A DNA stretch of 64,000 bases from Deferribacter desulfuricans SSM1 (GCF_000010985.1 NC_013940.1:186001-250000), one strand, 5' to 3'; positions 26,270 to 37,120 are shown, counted from the stretch's first letter. Notes: a model not told the origin generated them from the sequence alone. Numbers and translations are program-made.

Positions 26270-28201
26270 ATGTCACAAAAAACATATACTGAAAAAGATA
26301 TTATAGTATTAAAAGGGTTAGAACCTGTAAGAAAACGTCCTGGTATGTATATAGGCAGCACTGATAATAAAGGATTACATCATTTACTCTGGGAAGTAGT
26401 GGATAATTCGATAGATGAAGCTACAGCTGGTTACTGTTCAGAGATAGAAATCACATTACATAAAGATTATTCTGTAACAGTCAAAGATAATGGTCGAGGT
26501 ATACCTGTAGGTCCACATCCAGAACTAAAGATTTCCACATTAGAAGTAGTTTTAACAACATTACATGCAGGTGGTAAATTTGAAAATAAAATTTATAAAG
26601 CTTCTGGTGGATTACATGGTGTTGGTATTTCTGTAGTAAATGCATTAAGTGAATATTTGGAAGTATATGTCAAGCGAAATGGTAATTTATACTATCAAAC
26701 ATACTCAAAAGGACAAAAACAACAGGAATTACAAATTCTAAAAACCGGGTTAAATCCTAACGATACTGGAACCACTATTCATTTTTTACCTGATAAAACA
26801 ATCTTTAAAACAACTAAATTCCAACCTACAATAATTGAACAAAGATTACAGGAATTATCATATTTAAATAAAGGATTAAAAATAATTTTTATTAATGAAT
26901 TGGAAGAAAAACCAAAAACTATTGTTTTTTTAAGCGAAAAAGGATTAGAAGAAATGTTCTCAGTTAAAACAAAGAATTTTACTTATTTATTTAATCCAAT
27001 TTATATAGAAGATAAAAATAAGGAACACGATTTACAAATCACATGTATTTTTGGATTTTTACAAAATTATTATGATCAAACCATTTACAGCTACGTAAAT
27101 AATATCCCTACTCATGAACATGGAACACATGTCGATGGTTTTAAAAACGCATTATCTAAAATTTTTAATAAATATAAAAATACATTAAAATTAAATGGAA
27201 AATATAAAATAACCAGTGAGGATATTAGAGAAGGACTTTATTCAATTATTTCAGTTAAAGTTATTAATCCTGAATTTGAAGGACAAACAAAAAACAAGTT
27301 AGGAAATAAAGAGGTAAAAGAAATTGTAAGTAATATAATTGTAGAACATTTAGAAAAATACTTTGATATAAATCAACAAGCATTTAAATTATGGTATCAA
27401 AAAACTTTAAATACAGTACAAGCCAGGGAAGCTGCAAGAAAAGCTAAAGAAACCGTTAGACGTAAAAATGTATTTGAAACGTCCACACTGCCAGGTAAAT
27501 TAGCTGATTGTAGTAGCAAAAACGTAGAAAAAACAGAATTATTTATAGTTGAAGGTGATTCTGCTGGTGGATCGGCTAAACAAAGCCGTAATAAAGAGTT
27601 TCAGGCAGTATTACCATTAAAGGGTAAAATTATAAATGTGGAAAAAGCATATTTAGTAAAACTATTAGAAAATGAAGAAGTAAAAAACTTAATAACTGCT
27701 ATAGGTGTCAATGTAGATAAAAAAGGTAAATTTTATGTAGATAATTTACGTTATGGTAAAATTATTATTATGACAGATGCAGATGTCGATGGAGCTCATA
27801 TTACAACGCTTTTATTAACATTTTTTTATAAATATCTTCCGGAAATAATTACACAAGGTAAATTGTTTATAGCACAACCACCTTTGTATAAAATTAGATA
27901 CAAAAATAAAGATTACTATATTAAAGATGATTATGAGTTAGAACAATTCAAAAAGATTAATAAAATAAACTCTTTAGAACAGGAAAACGTACAAATACAA
28001 AGGTTTAAAGGTCTTGGAGAAATGAATCCAGAACAATTATGGGAAACTACAATGAACCCAAACACAAGAAACTTGATTCAAGTCGAAATTTCCGATTTTG
28101 AAGCTGCTAATAATATTTTTAGTATTCTAATGGGTAAAAATATAAAAGAAAGGAAAGAGTTTATTGAAAATTATGCTACATATGCAAATATAGATATGTG
28201 A
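26270..28201 (+). CDS. Type IIA DNA topoisomerase subunit B (GyrB/ParE type)
   Basis: ATP-driven subunit of gyrase or topoisomerase IV. A GHKL ATPase at about 1-220 has Glu42 and Asn46 (WEVVDNSIDEA), Asp73 (DNGRGIP) and GGLHGVG (113-119). A transducer is followed by TOPRIM with VEGDSAGG (about 425) and the metal Asps of DADVDGAH (503-507). It ends with the conserved QRFKGLGEMNP region. At 643 residues it lacks the large insert of many Gram-negative GyrB proteins, so GyrB and ParE cannot be separated by length. GGAGG precedes the start. Its partner is encoded at 34577. Presumably this is a second enzyme beside the chromosomal one. Confidence 0.96.
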   Translation: MSQKTYTEKDIIVLKGLEPVRKRPGMYIGSTDNKGLHHLLWEVVDNSIDEATAGYCSEIEITLHKDYSVTVKDNGRGIPVGPHPELKISTLEVVLTTLHAGGKFENKIYKASGGLHGVGISVVNALSEYLEVYVKRNGNLYYQTYSKGQKQQELQILKTGLNPNDTGTTIHFLPDKTIFKTTKFQPTIIEQRLQELSYLNKGLKIIFINELEEKPKTIVFLSEKGLEEMFSVKTKNFTYLFNPIYIEDKNKEHDLQITCIFGFLQNYYDQTIYSYVNNIPTHEHGTHVDGFKNALSKIFNKYKNTLKLNGKYKITSEDIREGLYSIISVKVINPEFEGQTKNKLGNKEVKEIVSNIIVEHLEKYFDINQQAFKLWYQKTLNTVQAREAARKAKETVRRKNVFETSTLPGKLADCSSKNVEKTELFIVEGDSAGGSAKQSRNKEFQAVLPLKGKIINVEKAYLVKLLENEEVKNLITAIGVNVDKKGKFYVDNLRYGKIIIMTDADVDGAHITTLLLTFFYKYLPEIITQGKLFIAQPPLYKIRYKNKDYYIKDDYELEQFKKINKINSLEQENVQIQRFKGLGEMNPEQLWETTMNPNTRNLIQVEISDFEAANNIFSILMGKNIKERKEFIENYATYANIDM

Positions 28202-28310
28202 TATATCCTCTTATTATTTTTTAAAAAAATATGTTTAAAGTATTTGTTATATTAATTATATAATACTATACATTAAAGAAGTATGTTGTTAATAAGGAGA
28301 GTATATTGTA

Positions 28311-29762
28311 ATGATTTCTTTAAATTTCGTTGATTTAGGAAAAAATAATGAAAGTATAATTAAATATTTAAAAACAATTTATCCTCCACATATGATATAT
28401 CATCCTATAGCTATTAACGAAATTCAATTTAAAATAAAGGATTTCCAGAAAAAAATACATTATATTTACAATAACTCGATAGATTTCTTGAATAAATATT
28501 TTCCTGAATTTGAATCTTCGCTTAAACAAATAAAGTTGAATTATTCATTTGATGACGTGGCTAATTTATTGCAAACTATGAAAGATAAAATTAAACAATA
28601 TTCTGATTATTCTAATGATAAAGAACAGATTCAGAATAATAATATTTTCAGTATACCTAAAGCTTATGTAAAATTAGGAACAAAATTATATAATTATTTA
28701 GACTTATTAAATACAAAACTTACGAATAATATAATAAAATATTTTAATTTAAACAATCTAAATAATACAGAAAATATGGATAAGAACTTTATACACAAGA
28801 TAATTAATGAATTAAATGTAATTGTTATGACTTTAAATCAAAATTACTACAATAGAATATATGGTGTTTCAAATGATATAAGTATTTACATTACAGATTT
28901 ATTTTTTAAATCAAATTTATCTAATAAACAAAAAATGATATTTCTAGCACATGAATTATTTCATATTAAACATAACATTTTTGGTTATACAATAGAACAT
29001 TTAATAGATAAAATAAAAAATATGCTTATCAATAATAACAAAATAGTAGAATACCTAATTTATAGCATTTATTTAAATACTTATTTAAATATTATAGCGG
29101 ATTTCTTTGCTAATAAAGATATTTACTATAATTTGAAAAACAATAATTATAATGATGATTATAAGCATCTATTTTCAGAATTTTTAGTGGATAAACAGTT
29201 TATGATAAAGTTTGTAATAAACGGTCCTGAGTTATACGAAGATGAGAATTTAAATTTTCCAAAATTTTTAGAAAAGTTTTATGAATACATAACTGAATCT
29301 AAAATTACTTCTTTTAAAAACTTAGATTCTTATGAAACAGATCTTTCAAAATTTTATAATATGTATATTAATAACAAACAAAATAAGATTTTATTTGATA
29401 AATTTAATTTTATTTCGAATTCTTGTTTTTACAACACAAATAATGTTATTTCATTAGTTAATGATTTAATTTATAAAATTTACTTTATTTATATTACATT
29501 AATAAAACTAAATAAAGAAAAATTTCAGGATAAAAATTTAGATTACAATATTAATAAGAGTAAAAATCATTTACTATATCATATCAATTATATAATGAAT
29601 AAATATAAATATTACGTATATAAAGAATACAGTAAATATTTTAATGAATATACTCAGTTTATTAATTCTGATTTAAATGAAGTGAAAACTGAAACTACTG
29701 TAGATAAAGAAATACCCAATATAAACATTGAAAACATAGATTCTTTTTTCAATATAGATTAA
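28311..29762 (+). CDS. HExxH protein, possible zinc metallopeptidase
   Basis: The 483-residue product is Asn/Lys-rich. It has one clear motif: FLAHELFHIKHN, an HExxH zinc-binding site with His214, Glu215 and His218 in a hydrophobic helix, as in zincins. A third ligand cannot be assigned with certainty; acidic residues occur about 50-60 residues later (IIADFFANKD). No signal peptide is present, so it should be cytoplasmic. It lies between the topoisomerase B gene and a SWIM-finger gene. AAGGAG lies upstream. It could regulate a plasmid protein by cleavage or be an inactive relative. Confidence 0.5.
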   Translation: MISLNFVDLGKNNESIIKYLKTIYPPHMIYHPIAINEIQFKIKDFQKKIHYIYNNSIDFLNKYFPEFESSLKQIKLNYSFDDVANLLQTMKDKIKQYSDYSNDKEQIQNNNIFSIPKAYVKLGTKLYNYLDLLNTKLTNNIIKYFNLNNLNNTENMDKNFIHKIINELNVIVMTLNQNYYNRIYGVSNDISIYITDLFFKSNLSNKQKMIFLAHELFHIKHNIFGYTIEHLIDKIKNMLINNNKIVEYLIYSIYLNTYLNIIADFFANKDIYYNLKNNNYNDDYKHLFSEFLVDKQFMIKFVINGPELYEDENLNFPKFLEKFYEYITESKITSFKNLDSYETDLSKFYNMYINNKQNKILFDKFNFISNSCFYNTNNVISLVNDLIYKIYFIYITLIKLNKEKFQDKNLDYNINKSKNHLLYHINYIMNKYKYYVYKEYSKYFNEYTQFINSDLNEVKTETTVDKEIPNINIENIDSFFNID

Positions 29763-29779
29763 TTTATACTTTAATAAAC

Positions 29780-29808
29780 TTGACAAACTATTCCTATTTT
29801 ATTATAAT
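29780..29808 (+). promoter_or_regulatory. Consensus promoter of the SWIM-finger gene
   Basis: TTGACA (29780-29785), 17 bases, TATAAT (29803-29808). This is a perfect sigma-70 consensus, so strong constitutive expression is expected. Confidence 0.85.
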
Positions 29809-29856
29809 ATTATAAACAGCAAATCTTTTAAATTAAAGATAAAGAGAGTTTAACCT

Positions 29857-30804
29857 ATGATTATTGAACAAAACTCTGGCAAGTTAACTTTTCCTCAGTT
29901 ACTTTTTACAGAAGGAATACAAGAAGAATTAGAATATACAGGTACAGTTGATGTTTTACTGGATGGTAATACAGTTATAACTATTTCTATAGGAATATAT
30001 AATGCAGAAATTAATCAAATAACAACAATTATTAATAAAAATAGTGACTTTAATTTTATAGTTACATTAAAGGATTCCTATTCTAATAAAATATTTAATT
30101 ATTTAATAAACACACCTAAAAATTCAATTAATTACAATACAATCAAACAAATACTTGATATAAAGAAATTTAATCTCTTATCTCATTTGAAATTAAATGT
30201 GTTATATGTTTTACCAAAAGCTATTATAGAAACTAAAGAATCTTTAAAATATTTAACTAATATATATAATAATAATTTCATACATTTACCTATACAACAA
30301 TTTATTAAAATTAATAACAGTACTACTTTGTTACTACAAAACATTTTAAATAAAATTCAGAATATAAATTCTGGAGTTAAAACAACAAATTCAATTGAAT
30401 TAGTTGACTGTGATATAATTAATTTAACTTTTATGACTATATATGATTGTACTTTCATTGAGAACAATAAACAAATAAAATATAAAATAACTAAAACACA
30501 TATTAATACTGATATACAATCTTATAACCAAAATTCACAAAAAACACCATCTTTGCATTGTAGTTGTTATAAAAAAGATTGCGAGCACATAAAAGCTTTA
30601 AAAAATTATTTACGTTATTACAACAGTTTATATCAAACAAATACTACAGATATAATTACTTTAAATAATTTCGTTAATAAATTAAAATCATTTGTAAAAG
30701 GGTATCGAAAAGAGCTCAATAATAAACCTCTAGTTTCTGATAAACCAGAAATATTAAATAGAAATATAGAGCAGCAATACCAGGATTTTATTAATACATA
30801 TTGA
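29857..30804 (+). CDS. SWIM zinc-finger protein
   Basis: The 315-residue product has a C-terminal SWIM motif, C235-x-C237-x4-C242-x-H244 (LHCSCYKKDCEHIKAL), preceded by a strand region, as in SWIM domains that bind DNA or proteins. The N-terminal 200 residues are of mixed structure with no known domain. Bacterial SWIM proteins are often linked to helicases or recombination factors; here the neighbours are a topoisomerase, a primase and an HExxH protein. A perfect promoter lies upstream and AAAGAGAG precedes the start. Confidence 0.7.
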   Translation: MIIEQNSGKLTFPQLLFTEGIQEELEYTGTVDVLLDGNTVITISIGIYNAEINQITTIINKNSDFNFIVTLKDSYSNKIFNYLINTPKNSINYNTIKQILDIKKFNLLSHLKLNVLYVLPKAIIETKESLKYLTNIYNNNFIHLPIQQFIKINNSTTLLLQNILNKIQNINSGVKTTNSIELVDCDIINLTFMTIYDCTFIENNKQIKYKITKTHINTDIQSYNQNSQKTPSLHCSCYKKDCEHIKALKNYLRYYNSLYQTNTTDIITLNNFVNKLKSFVKGYRKELNNKPLVSDKPEILNRNIEQQYQDFINTY

Positions 30805-30862
30805 TTTAAAAAGCTAGCAGTAAAAATTATACTATATTATCATACCATTTCGTATTATATTT

Positions 30863-32206
30863 TTAAATTGGTTGTATCAACAATTCTTGTTTTTTTTTAA
30901 AAGTATTATTTTTTGTATTTTTTTGTTTATTATTTTGATTTTTATTTAAGAATTGAAGTAAATCATTAAAATCTTTAATTTTAATTGTATCCGAATTTCT
31001 ATATTTATGATAATACTCTTCTAAAGTTATTTTTAATGTATAATGATCAGCTATTACAAAATAATTTTTTTCAAAATTGGATATATATTGCTTCATAACT
31101 TCAAAAAATTTCTTACCCGCATCATCCATATCAAAACCATTATATAAATATATTTTAGAATATTTGTTTTTAAAGTTACTATATAGGTAATGTAGAAATC
31201 TTAATAAACCTTGTTTATTTGATACAGATAAAAATGAAATATACATAACATCTTTTGTTAAAAAATCTCTTTTTCGAAGCTCTTTGTTTTGTTTATATAA
31301 AGTACATATAGATAAAGTATCAATTATGCCTTCCGTGCAAAAAACAGACAATTGATTATTATTTAAATAACCTGAATTTTTTCTTGCAGTTGTTGTAAAA
31401 CCAAACCATTTACCTTTTACAGACCCCCTATTCCTAAAACGTTCTTCTTTTGCACAAGGAACAATTGCTCTTAAATTTAAATAATTATCATGAAAAAAAC
31501 CTGCATATTCAATATTTTTTGTTGATTTATAATAAACAACTTTTTTGTTTTCAATCAGATAATCAACTAAGGATTTATCAATATATCTCTGATTAATATA
31601 ATAGTCTTTAACTTTAGCTAGAATTTCTTTATCACTCTTACTATCACTTAACTCATGTAGAAATTTAAGCTTTTTAATTGTATTTATATATATTTTATCT
31701 TGTAAACTTTGTTCAGTGTTTTTTTCAACTTCTTCTGTTAATTCATTATATATCCTTAAACTTTCTTTAGGATCTTTTATTATTTTTTTCTCTTTTTTAA
31801 CTAATCTAACTGGCTTACCATAAGAGGTATTTTGATAATCTGTGTTATACGTTTCAGAATCTAATAAATATGGTGGTATTCTATTTCCTAATTTTTCAAC
31901 TAAAAAATTTATAGATTCTGATAATGAATAATTATGATACTTTTGTATAAAGTCAATTATTGTTCCACCTTCATGGGTAATTCCATTTACTGAGAAATCA
32001 TACCATACCCAAACACCATCAGATTTTTTACTTATGGCAAAAGATGGTGTTTTTTCATTACCAAAAGGAGTACGGCACATATAAGATTCGGAATTTAAAT
32101 AACTGTTTCTGATATCTTGAGGTGATATATAACCAAATTCTATTAAAAAATCTTTAAAGTTAATTTCTGTTTTTAAATAATCTAGTAATTTTTTATTATA
32201 TTTCAT
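30863..32206 (-). CDS. DnaG-like primase with zinc-less CHC2 region and TOPRIM
   Basis: The 447-residue product likely makes RNA primers for this replicon. The N-terminus follows the CHC2 fold (TPFGNEKTPSFAI, then WYDFSVNGITHEGGTIIDFIQKY, then SLSESINFL), but the zinc ligands of the usual C-P-F-H ... C-x2-C are replaced (Thr/Gly and Asp/Val). TOPRIM follows, with Glu292 in FCTEGIIDTLS and Asp359/Asp361/Asp362 in GFDMDDAGKKF, then IKDFNDLLQ. No helicase domain is fused, fitting the separate DnaB at 55951. It is convergent with the SWIM gene. Plasmid or phage origin is likely. Confidence 0.8.
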   Translation of the reverse strand: MKYNKKLLDYLKTEINFKDFLIEFGYISPQDIRNSYLNSESYMCRTPFGNEKTPSFAISKKSDGVWVWYDFSVNGITHEGGTIIDFIQKYHNYSLSESINFLVEKLGNRIPPYLLDSETYNTDYQNTSYGKPVRLVKKEKKIIKDPKESLRIYNELTEEVEKNTEQSLQDKIYINTIKKLKFLHELSDSKSDKEILAKVKDYYINQRYIDKSLVDYLIENKKVVYYKSTKNIEYAGFFHDNYLNLRAIVPCAKEERFRNRGSVKGKWFGFTTTARKNSGYLNNNQLSVFCTEGIIDTLSICTLYKQNKELRKRDFLTKDVMYISFLSVSNKQGLLRFLHYLYSNFKNKYSKIYLYNGFDMDDAGKKFFEVMKQYISNFEKNYFVIADHYTLKITLEEYYHKYRNSDTIKIKDFNDLLQFLNKNQNNKQKNTKNNTFKKKQELLIQPI

Positions 32207-32516
32207 GTCTAAGCCTTTTCCATATATGATAATGTTTTTATTATATTTTATATTATATCTAATTTTTTAATTTAATTCTTCTGTAAGAACCATTATAACC
32301 TACAAATATAAACTATAAAATTATAGTCATAATATAATATATCAAAGGATTCTAATCTTTTACAATAAAAATAAATTATTACACAATTTATTTATATTAT
32401 ATTATTTTTTCTATTACAATAAAACTTGACTATTTGCATATAATATTATATAATATATATAAAATGTAATTAAAAAAAAGAAAATTTATAAAAGATATAA
32501 CCAAGGAGATTAAAGG
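32207..32516. other. Divergent intergenic region
   Basis: AT-rich spacer between the primase gene and the 32517 gene. It contains the promoter TTGACT (32426-32431), 17 bases, TATAAT (32449-32454) for the rightward gene. A single TTGCAT lies inside that promoter spacer, which could be chance in this DNA. Nothing else is evident. Confidence 0.6.
32426..32454 (+). promoter_or_regulatory. Promoter of the 32517 gene
   Basis: TTGACT, 17 bases, TATAAT; a second TATAAT lies ten bases further upstream (32439-32444). Good match and about 60 bases before the start. Confidence 0.75.
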
Positions 32517-34481
32517 ATGAAAGATAAATTAAATCTATTAGTAAATTTTATTTCTCAAAAAATTGAACATGTTTTACTCTTAAATAAAAATATAAAAAAA
32601 TATAATATTATAATTAAGCGTTACAAATTAACCGATAATTATAAATTTAAAAGAAACGAAAATTTATTATTTTATTATAACTATTGGGAACAATTTAACG
32701 AATTAAATAGACTTGTACCAATGCAACTAATAGGTGATCAATACAACTTAACAAGATCTGGTGTACAAGCTTTAATTGCTAAAACTAATGCTAAACTTGT
32801 AGATTCTATTGTTTCCTCAGAAGAATTTAACAATTTAAGAGATGAATATAAAACTTTATATAATTATATTACATTTGATCATAAATTTATTACTTTATCT
32901 GTATTTGATATTTATAATATTTTAACTCAATCTACACATAAATACCAATTCAATAAATATAGATTAGCTTATTATATATTTAAAGATATCTTACCTTTAA
33001 TTTTAATAAAACTATTTCAAATAAATATTTTTATTAACTATATACCTAAACATAATATTTGTGTTATAACTAATTTTCCAACAGACAAAGAAAAACCTGT
33101 ACCAGAAGATTTGATTACTCAAATTAGAGATTTCGTAAATGAATTTTTTGAAATAAATATACCTTACTGTATGCTAACAAGAAATATTCACAAACTTTAT
33201 AAATATATAACAAATAAAACTTTAATTATTGATAGTAAATTACCAATTCCTAACGAATTAAAATGTGGCCAACTACTTAAATTTTATTCTATGGATACAT
33301 TCTTATTGTTTCTCTGTAGTATAAATAGTACTGTATTAGAAAATAATATCATTCATAATTATAAATATTTTAATGTTTCAATAGGACATAAAGTAGCTAC
33401 TGCAATTATTTTATTTTACCAAGATGGTTTTATATTTAACAAAGATATAAAAGAACTTATAAATATTGTTTTAAATAATTATGTAATTACAAACGATACA
33501 CAGATTAAACAATTACATAACATTAAAGCACCTTTTAAACTATACAACCAATTAATTAAACATAATATTATTCCAGAAACCTGGGGGGTATATAAATATA
33601 AAAAATATTTAGATTTAAATTTAACAGAAGATTTCTTAATCTATTTAAACGATTTATTGAAAAAGGAATTTTATAGCAATAAAACTGATACTATTTACCT
33701 TAAACCATTTTTTGAGAAATATGAAAAAGTATTTAATAAATATAAAATAAAGACTCCAGAAATATTAAGTTATATTATAAATAATTTTTTAACTAAAGAT
33801 TATTCTGTATATCGTATTTTTTATGTAACAAAAAAAGATTCTAAAAAGAAAACTATAAAACAAAATAATATACCATTAAATTTAAGAAATGAAGCTTTTA
33901 AAATTACTATGAATTACCTTATAGAACAAAATCGACCCGTAAGTATTAATGATGAAATTTTACCTATTTTAGAAAAGTACAACTTGAGTAAGAAAAAATT
34001 TATTGAATTTGTTAATTATAATAATAATATTATTTATAGAACAGGAAAAGATACTGTTATTTATTATAAATATTTTCAAAAAGATAAAACTATTGAATCT
34101 TATTTATTAAATACAATACCTTATTATGTTTACACATATTGTTTTTATTATCTATCTTTAATAGCTAAAGATATAAAAAATAAAAAAGATTTTAATACTT
34201 TATCTGAAACTGATTTAATATATTTAATTGAAGTATATTTAAATCATTTTATACCTAAACAACTGCCACAAGACATTACTTACAAAATAAATCATCATGT
34301 TTTATGGAATATGAAATTTATTGAATTAGCTGAAAAATATATAAAGAATAATAATTTAAAATTAAGAGTTACAACAAAAAATTTGATACACTTGTATAAC
34401 ACAATCGTTAATCCAAATGTAAAAGAATATCAATATAGATATTATGGACCGTGTGATTTAATAAAAAATAAACTGAAATAA
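32517..34481 (+). CDS. Large hypothetical protein with a possible sigma-region-4-like HTH
   Basis: The 654-residue product is Lys/Asn/Ile/Tyr-rich. Near the N-terminus, LNRLVPMQLIGDQYNLTRSGVQALIAKTNAKLV (about 62-95) resembles the HTH of sigma-70 region 4, where 'iG..ygvTr.rvrQi...a..kL' is typical. The rest has no domain that I recognise. AAGGAGA lies just before the start, and a good promoter lies upstream. It lies directly before the topoisomerase A gene, so it might be a replicon regulator. A sigma-like role is only a suggestion from one motif. Confidence 0.4.
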   Translation: MKDKLNLLVNFISQKIEHVLLLNKNIKKYNIIIKRYKLTDNYKFKRNENLLFYYNYWEQFNELNRLVPMQLIGDQYNLTRSGVQALIAKTNAKLVDSIVSSEEFNNLRDEYKTLYNYITFDHKFITLSVFDIYNILTQSTHKYQFNKYRLAYYIFKDILPLILIKLFQINIFINYIPKHNICVITNFPTDKEKPVPEDLITQIRDFVNEFFEINIPYCMLTRNIHKLYKYITNKTLIIDSKLPIPNELKCGQLLKFYSMDTFLLFLCSINSTVLENNIIHNYKYFNVSIGHKVATAIILFYQDGFIFNKDIKELINIVLNNYVITNDTQIKQLHNIKAPFKLYNQLIKHNIIPETWGVYKYKKYLDLNLTEDFLIYLNDLLKKEFYSNKTDTIYLKPFFEKYEKVFNKYKIKTPEILSYIINNFLTKDYSVYRIFYVTKKDSKKKTIKQNNIPLNLRNEAFKITMNYLIEQNRPVSINDEILPILEKYNLSKKKFIEFVNYNNNIIYRTGKDTVIYYKYFQKDKTIESYLLNTIPYYVYTYCFYYLSLIAKDIKNKKDFNTLSETDLIYLIEVYLNHFIPKQLPQDITYKINHHVLWNMKFIELAEKYIKNNNLKLRVTTKNLIHLYNTIVNPNVKEYQYRYYGPCDLIKNKLK

Positions 34482-34576
34482 AGTTATTTAGTTAAAATTA
34501 ATAAATATTTTAGTTATAAAATAATTAAATAAACAACTTGCTAATATCATTTTAACTAAAGGAGGTATTTTTTATT

Positions 34577-37078
34577 ATGATAGAAAGAAAATCAAAAACT
34601 ATAAAAAATGATATAGTAGATATAATGAAACATAATTACATAGATTATGCTATGAGTGTAATTATAGGAAGATCACTACCAGATATTCGAGATGGATTAA
34701 AACCAGTCCAAAGAAGAATTTTATACGATATGTATCACGATTTACACAATACACATGAAAAACCGTATAAAAAATCTGCTAGAATTGTCGGTGATGTAAT
34801 AGGTAAATATCATCCCCATGGAGATGCAGCCGTTTATGATACAATAGTAAGAATGGCTCAAGATTTTGTGTTTAGGTATCCTCTAATCGATGGACAAGGT
34901 AATTTTGGCTCTATTGATGGAGATTCACCTGCAGCAATGCGTTATACTGAAATTCGTATGACTAAAATAGCAGAAGAAATGTTGAAAGACATAGACAAAG
35001 ATACTGTCGATTTTATACCTAACTATGATGGCTCCTTAAAAGAACCTACTGTATTACCTACCAAATTACCAAATTTACTAATTAATGGAACAAATGGTAT
35101 TGCAGTAGGTATGGCTACTAATATACCACCTCATAATTTAAAAGAAGTTATTAAAGCTTGTTTATATTTATTAAAAAATGAAAGAAGTAAATCTTATTTG
35201 AAAGAATTTTATGAAACAAACTCTGTAAAAGTTTCTGATGATATAATTAACCAAATACATAATAAAATAATGACTATTTTAAAAGCTCCTGATTTTCCAA
35301 CAGGGGGCATCATTATAAATAGCAAAGATATTCCTAAAATATATAGGAATGGAACAGGTAGTATAAAAATAAAAGCTAAAATAGAAGTAAATAAAGATCA
35401 AATAATTATTACTGAATTACCTTATATGGTTAATAAATCAGATTTGATTATTAAAATAGCAGATTTAAGTAAATCTAATAAAATCCAAGGAATTGCAGAT
35501 ATTAAGGATGAATCTACAAAAGATATAAGAATAGTAATAAAGCTTAGAAAAAAAACAGATCCTAATATTGTTTTGAATCAATTATATAAATATACACAAT
35601 TAACAACTACGTTTTCATGTAATTTTGTAGGTATATACAAAAACAAACCATACCAATTAAATATACTAGATTTATTATTTAATTTCTTATCATTTAGATT
35701 AGATATTATAAATAGAAGAACTCAGTTTTTATTAAGGAAAAATCAAAACAAACTACATAAACTGAAAGGTTTAAAAATTGCTGTAGAAAATATAGATAAT
35801 TTTGTAAAAATAATTAAAACAGCAAAAAATACTACAGATGCAACACAAAAATTAATGAAAAAATACAAATTGGATGACATACAGGTTAATGAAATACTTA
35901 ATATGAGATTACAAAGACTCACATCTTTAGAAATAGAGAAATTACTAAACGAATATCAAGAAACAAAAGAAAATATTCAAACTTACAAAGAAATCCTTAA
36001 TTCTTATGATAAACAAATTGAACTTATAATAAATGAATTACATGACTTACAAAAGAATTATTGTAAAAACGATAAACGTTTAACTAAACTGGAAGACGAA
36101 GATATAAGTTTCGATATAAAAAACCTTATACCAGATAATCCTGTTATTATTATTTATACAGATGATGGTTTTATCAAAAAAGAAAATATAAGCAAAGTAA
36201 CTAAAACAGGTAAAACAACTAATTTGCAGAAAAACGATAGTGCTAAATTCATTATTAACACAACAAATCATAAAAAACTTCTTCTGTTTACTGATACAGG
36301 GAAATTATATTATCTAAATGTTTATGATATTCCAGAAACTGGATCAGGAAATTCCAAAGGTACACATATAAGTAATTTAATAAAATTGAATACTAATGAC
36401 AAAATTGTACTAATTAGAACACAAATACATGAAAATGAGTATTCTAATTATGATATGGTATGTATTACAGAAAAAGGATTAGTTAAAAGAACTTCTTTAG
36501 AAGAATATAAAAATTCTAAAAATGGTTCCTTGGTATTAAAATTAAATTCAGACGATAAATTATTAAAAGTCTTTTTCATTAATAAACAAGAAGAAAATTA
36601 CTTACTAATGCTCTCTAAACAAAGCAAATATATTATTTTTAATATCAACCAAGTAAGAACTGTTGCTAGATTAGCAAAAGGTGTTGTTGGAATGCTCTTA
36701 AATAACGAAAATGACAAAATAGTTGATTGTGCTATTATTACAAAACCAATGTTAGAAAACCCAAATGAATATTTATTGTGTACTATTACTAATAAAGGTT
36801 TTATTAAATTAACACCTTTAGAAGAATATTCAGTTCAAAACAGAAAAACAAAAGGTTCTTATGTAATGAAAGTAACAAATAAAACTGGAGAACCTATTTT
36901 AGTACAAATTCTAGCTAAAAATTCAAAAACTAATAATTGTATTTTAATTACTAATACAGGACAATTAATTAAAATAGACATTAATAATATTAGCGTTACA
37001 AATAGAGTATCGACAGGACAACCAATAGAATATAAACTCGAACATAATAATTATATTGTCTCAGCAACATTTTTATAA
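34577..37078 (+). CDS. Type IIA DNA topoisomerase subunit A (GyrA/ParC type)
   Basis: The 833-residue DNA-cleaving partner of the 26270 protein. The catalytic Tyr123 is in AAMRYTE; the winged-helix region [11 protein letters not shown] and [13 protein letters not shown] are standard. A coiled-coil arm with [14 protein letters not shown] at its base is followed by six beta-pinwheel blades (for example [15 protein letters not shown]). The GyrA box (QRRGGKG) expected after the first blade strand is absent: the position reads [12 protein letters not shown]. Supercoiling may therefore be lost and topoisomerase-IV-like activity is favoured. Quinolone-pocket position 84 (E. coli Ser83) is Ala; Asp88 is kept. 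AAAGGAGG precedes the start. Confidence 0.95.
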   Translation: MIERKSKTIKNDIVDIMKHNYIDYAMSVIIGRSLPDIRDGLKPVQRRILYDMYHDLHNTHEKPYKKSARIVGDVIGKYHPHGDAAVYDTIVRMAQDFVFRYPLIDGQGNFGSIDGDSPAAMRYTEIRMTKIAEEMLKDIDKDTVDFIPNYDGSLKEPTVLPTKLPNLLINGTNGIAVGMATNIPPHNLKEVIKACLYLLKNERSKSYLKEFYETNSVKVSDDIINQIHNKIMTILKAPDFPTGGIIINSKDIPKIYRNGTGSIKIKAKIEVNKDQIIITELPYMVNKSDLIIKIADLSKSNKIQGIADIKDESTKDIRIVIKLRKKTDPNIVLNQLYKYTQLTTTFSCNFVGIYKNKPYQLNILDLLFNFLSFRLDIINRRTQFLLRKNQNKLHKLKGLKIAVENIDNFVKIIKTAKNTTDATQKLMKKYKLDDIQVNEILNMRLQRLTSLEIEKLLNEYQETKENIQTYKEILNSYDKQIELIINELHDLQKNYCKNDKRLTKLEDEDISFDIKNLIPDNPVIIIYTDDGFIKKENISKVTKTGKTTNLQKNDSAKFIINTTNHKKLLLFTDTGKLYYLNVYDIPETGSGNSKGTHISNLIKLNTNDKIVLIRTQIHENEYSNYDMVCITEKGLVKRTSLEEYKNSKNGSLVLKLNSDDKLLKVFFINKQEENYLLMLSKQSKYIIFNINQVRTVARLAKGVVGMLLNNENDKIVDCAIITKPMLENPNEYLLCTITNKGFIKLTPLEEYSVQNRKTKGSYVMKVTNKTGEPILVQILAKNSKTNNCILITNTGQLIKIDINNISVTNRVSTGQPIEYKLEHNNYIVSATFL

Positions 37079-37091
37079 GAAAAAGAAACTA

Positions 37092-37120
37092 AGAAAAGGG
37101 AATATTCAGTTCCCTTTTCT
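37092..37120. terminator. Terminator after topoisomerase A gene
   Basis: AGAAAAGGGAA (37092-37102) pairs perfectly with TTCCCTTTTCT (37110-37120) around a seven-base loop. T-rich DNA follows. It can serve both the rightward gene and the convergent gene ending at 37170. Confidence 0.85.

Noticed and set aside
32434-32439. TTGCAT inside the promoter of the 32517 gene as an initiator-binding site
   Set aside because: Single hexamers are expected about twenty times in 64 kb of this composition; only the dense cluster is meaningful.
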